Shown: positions 63,972 to 64,000 of the stretch, one piece after another | Layout: each line of letters starts with the position of its first letter | Numbering within the stretch: the first letter of the stretch is position 1 | DNA from: Palaemon carinicauda | Taxonomy: Eukaryota; Arthropoda; Malacostraca; Decapoda; Palaemonidae | Direction of reading: 5' to 3' | NCBI RefSeq assembly: GCF_036898095.1 | Contig: NC_090746.1 | Span: 55,656,869 to 55,720,868, forward strand | Length of the DNA stretch: 64,000 nt | Position numbers and translations under genes: made by a program | The notes under the pieces: model-generated | What the model was told of the DNA's origin: nothing | Databases searched by the model: none | Seen by the model: the letters and a program-made list of their open reading frames with translations, nothing else

Positions 63972-64000
63972 CCTCAAGCTACTGAGAAGATTTCTTCTAC

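Overview
This window reads as non-coding DNA of a decapod crustacean, most likely a penaeid shrimp. That placement is an inference. It rests on the density and purity of dinucleotide microsatellites, mostly (AT)n and (AG/CT)n with some (AC/GT)n. My hand tally gives more than 55 tracts covering about 5 kb of the 64 kb. The AT-rich, intron-free-looking background and a fossil of an arthropod-type non-LTR retrotransposon fit the same picture. I found no protein-coding gene with a recognisable domain, no tRNA or rRNA, no CRISPR array and no intact mobile element. Nearly all long open frames are translated microsatellites (Ile-Tyr, Ser-Leu or Arg-Glu repeats) or pyrimidine-rich low-complexity DNA.

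Layout. 1-8,990: tract-rich spacer with one copy of dispersed repeat family 1 (1,442-1,660). 8,991-9,500: GC-richer block, open in several frames, ending in a short signal-peptide-like frame next to a splice-donor-like site. 9,501-14,130: spacer with large compound tracts. 14,187-14,399: second family 1 copy, inverted. 15,315-15,564: cluster of CRE-like sites. 15,779-16,026: dispersed repeat family 2, copy A. 18,550-19,080: AT-rich higher-order repeat with long perfect palindromes, next to a reverse-transcriptase C-terminal fossil (19,127-19,570, minus strand). 19,600-34,600: spacer. 34,613-35,040: compound tract holding an exact 80-bp duplication. 40,107-40,321 (minus): a secretory-leader-like short frame beside a second open frame. 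40,692-47,365: a block of more than 6 kb with no long dinucleotide tract. 56,081-56,388: promoter-like block with three CCAAT boxes and an E2F-like site. 59,158-59,392: second AT higher-order repeat. 63,576-63,860: family 2, copy B.

No pathway or gene cluster can be built from this window. The best leads are (1) two dispersed repeat families that carry or abut (TA)n tracts, suggesting that mobile elements seed microsatellites here; (2) ten exact TGACGTCA octamers where about one is expected; (3) the leader-like frame at 40.3 kb on the minus strand; and (4) two promoter-like blocks. If the window lies inside a long intron or between genes of a shrimp chromosome, these are the places to look for exons or control elements.
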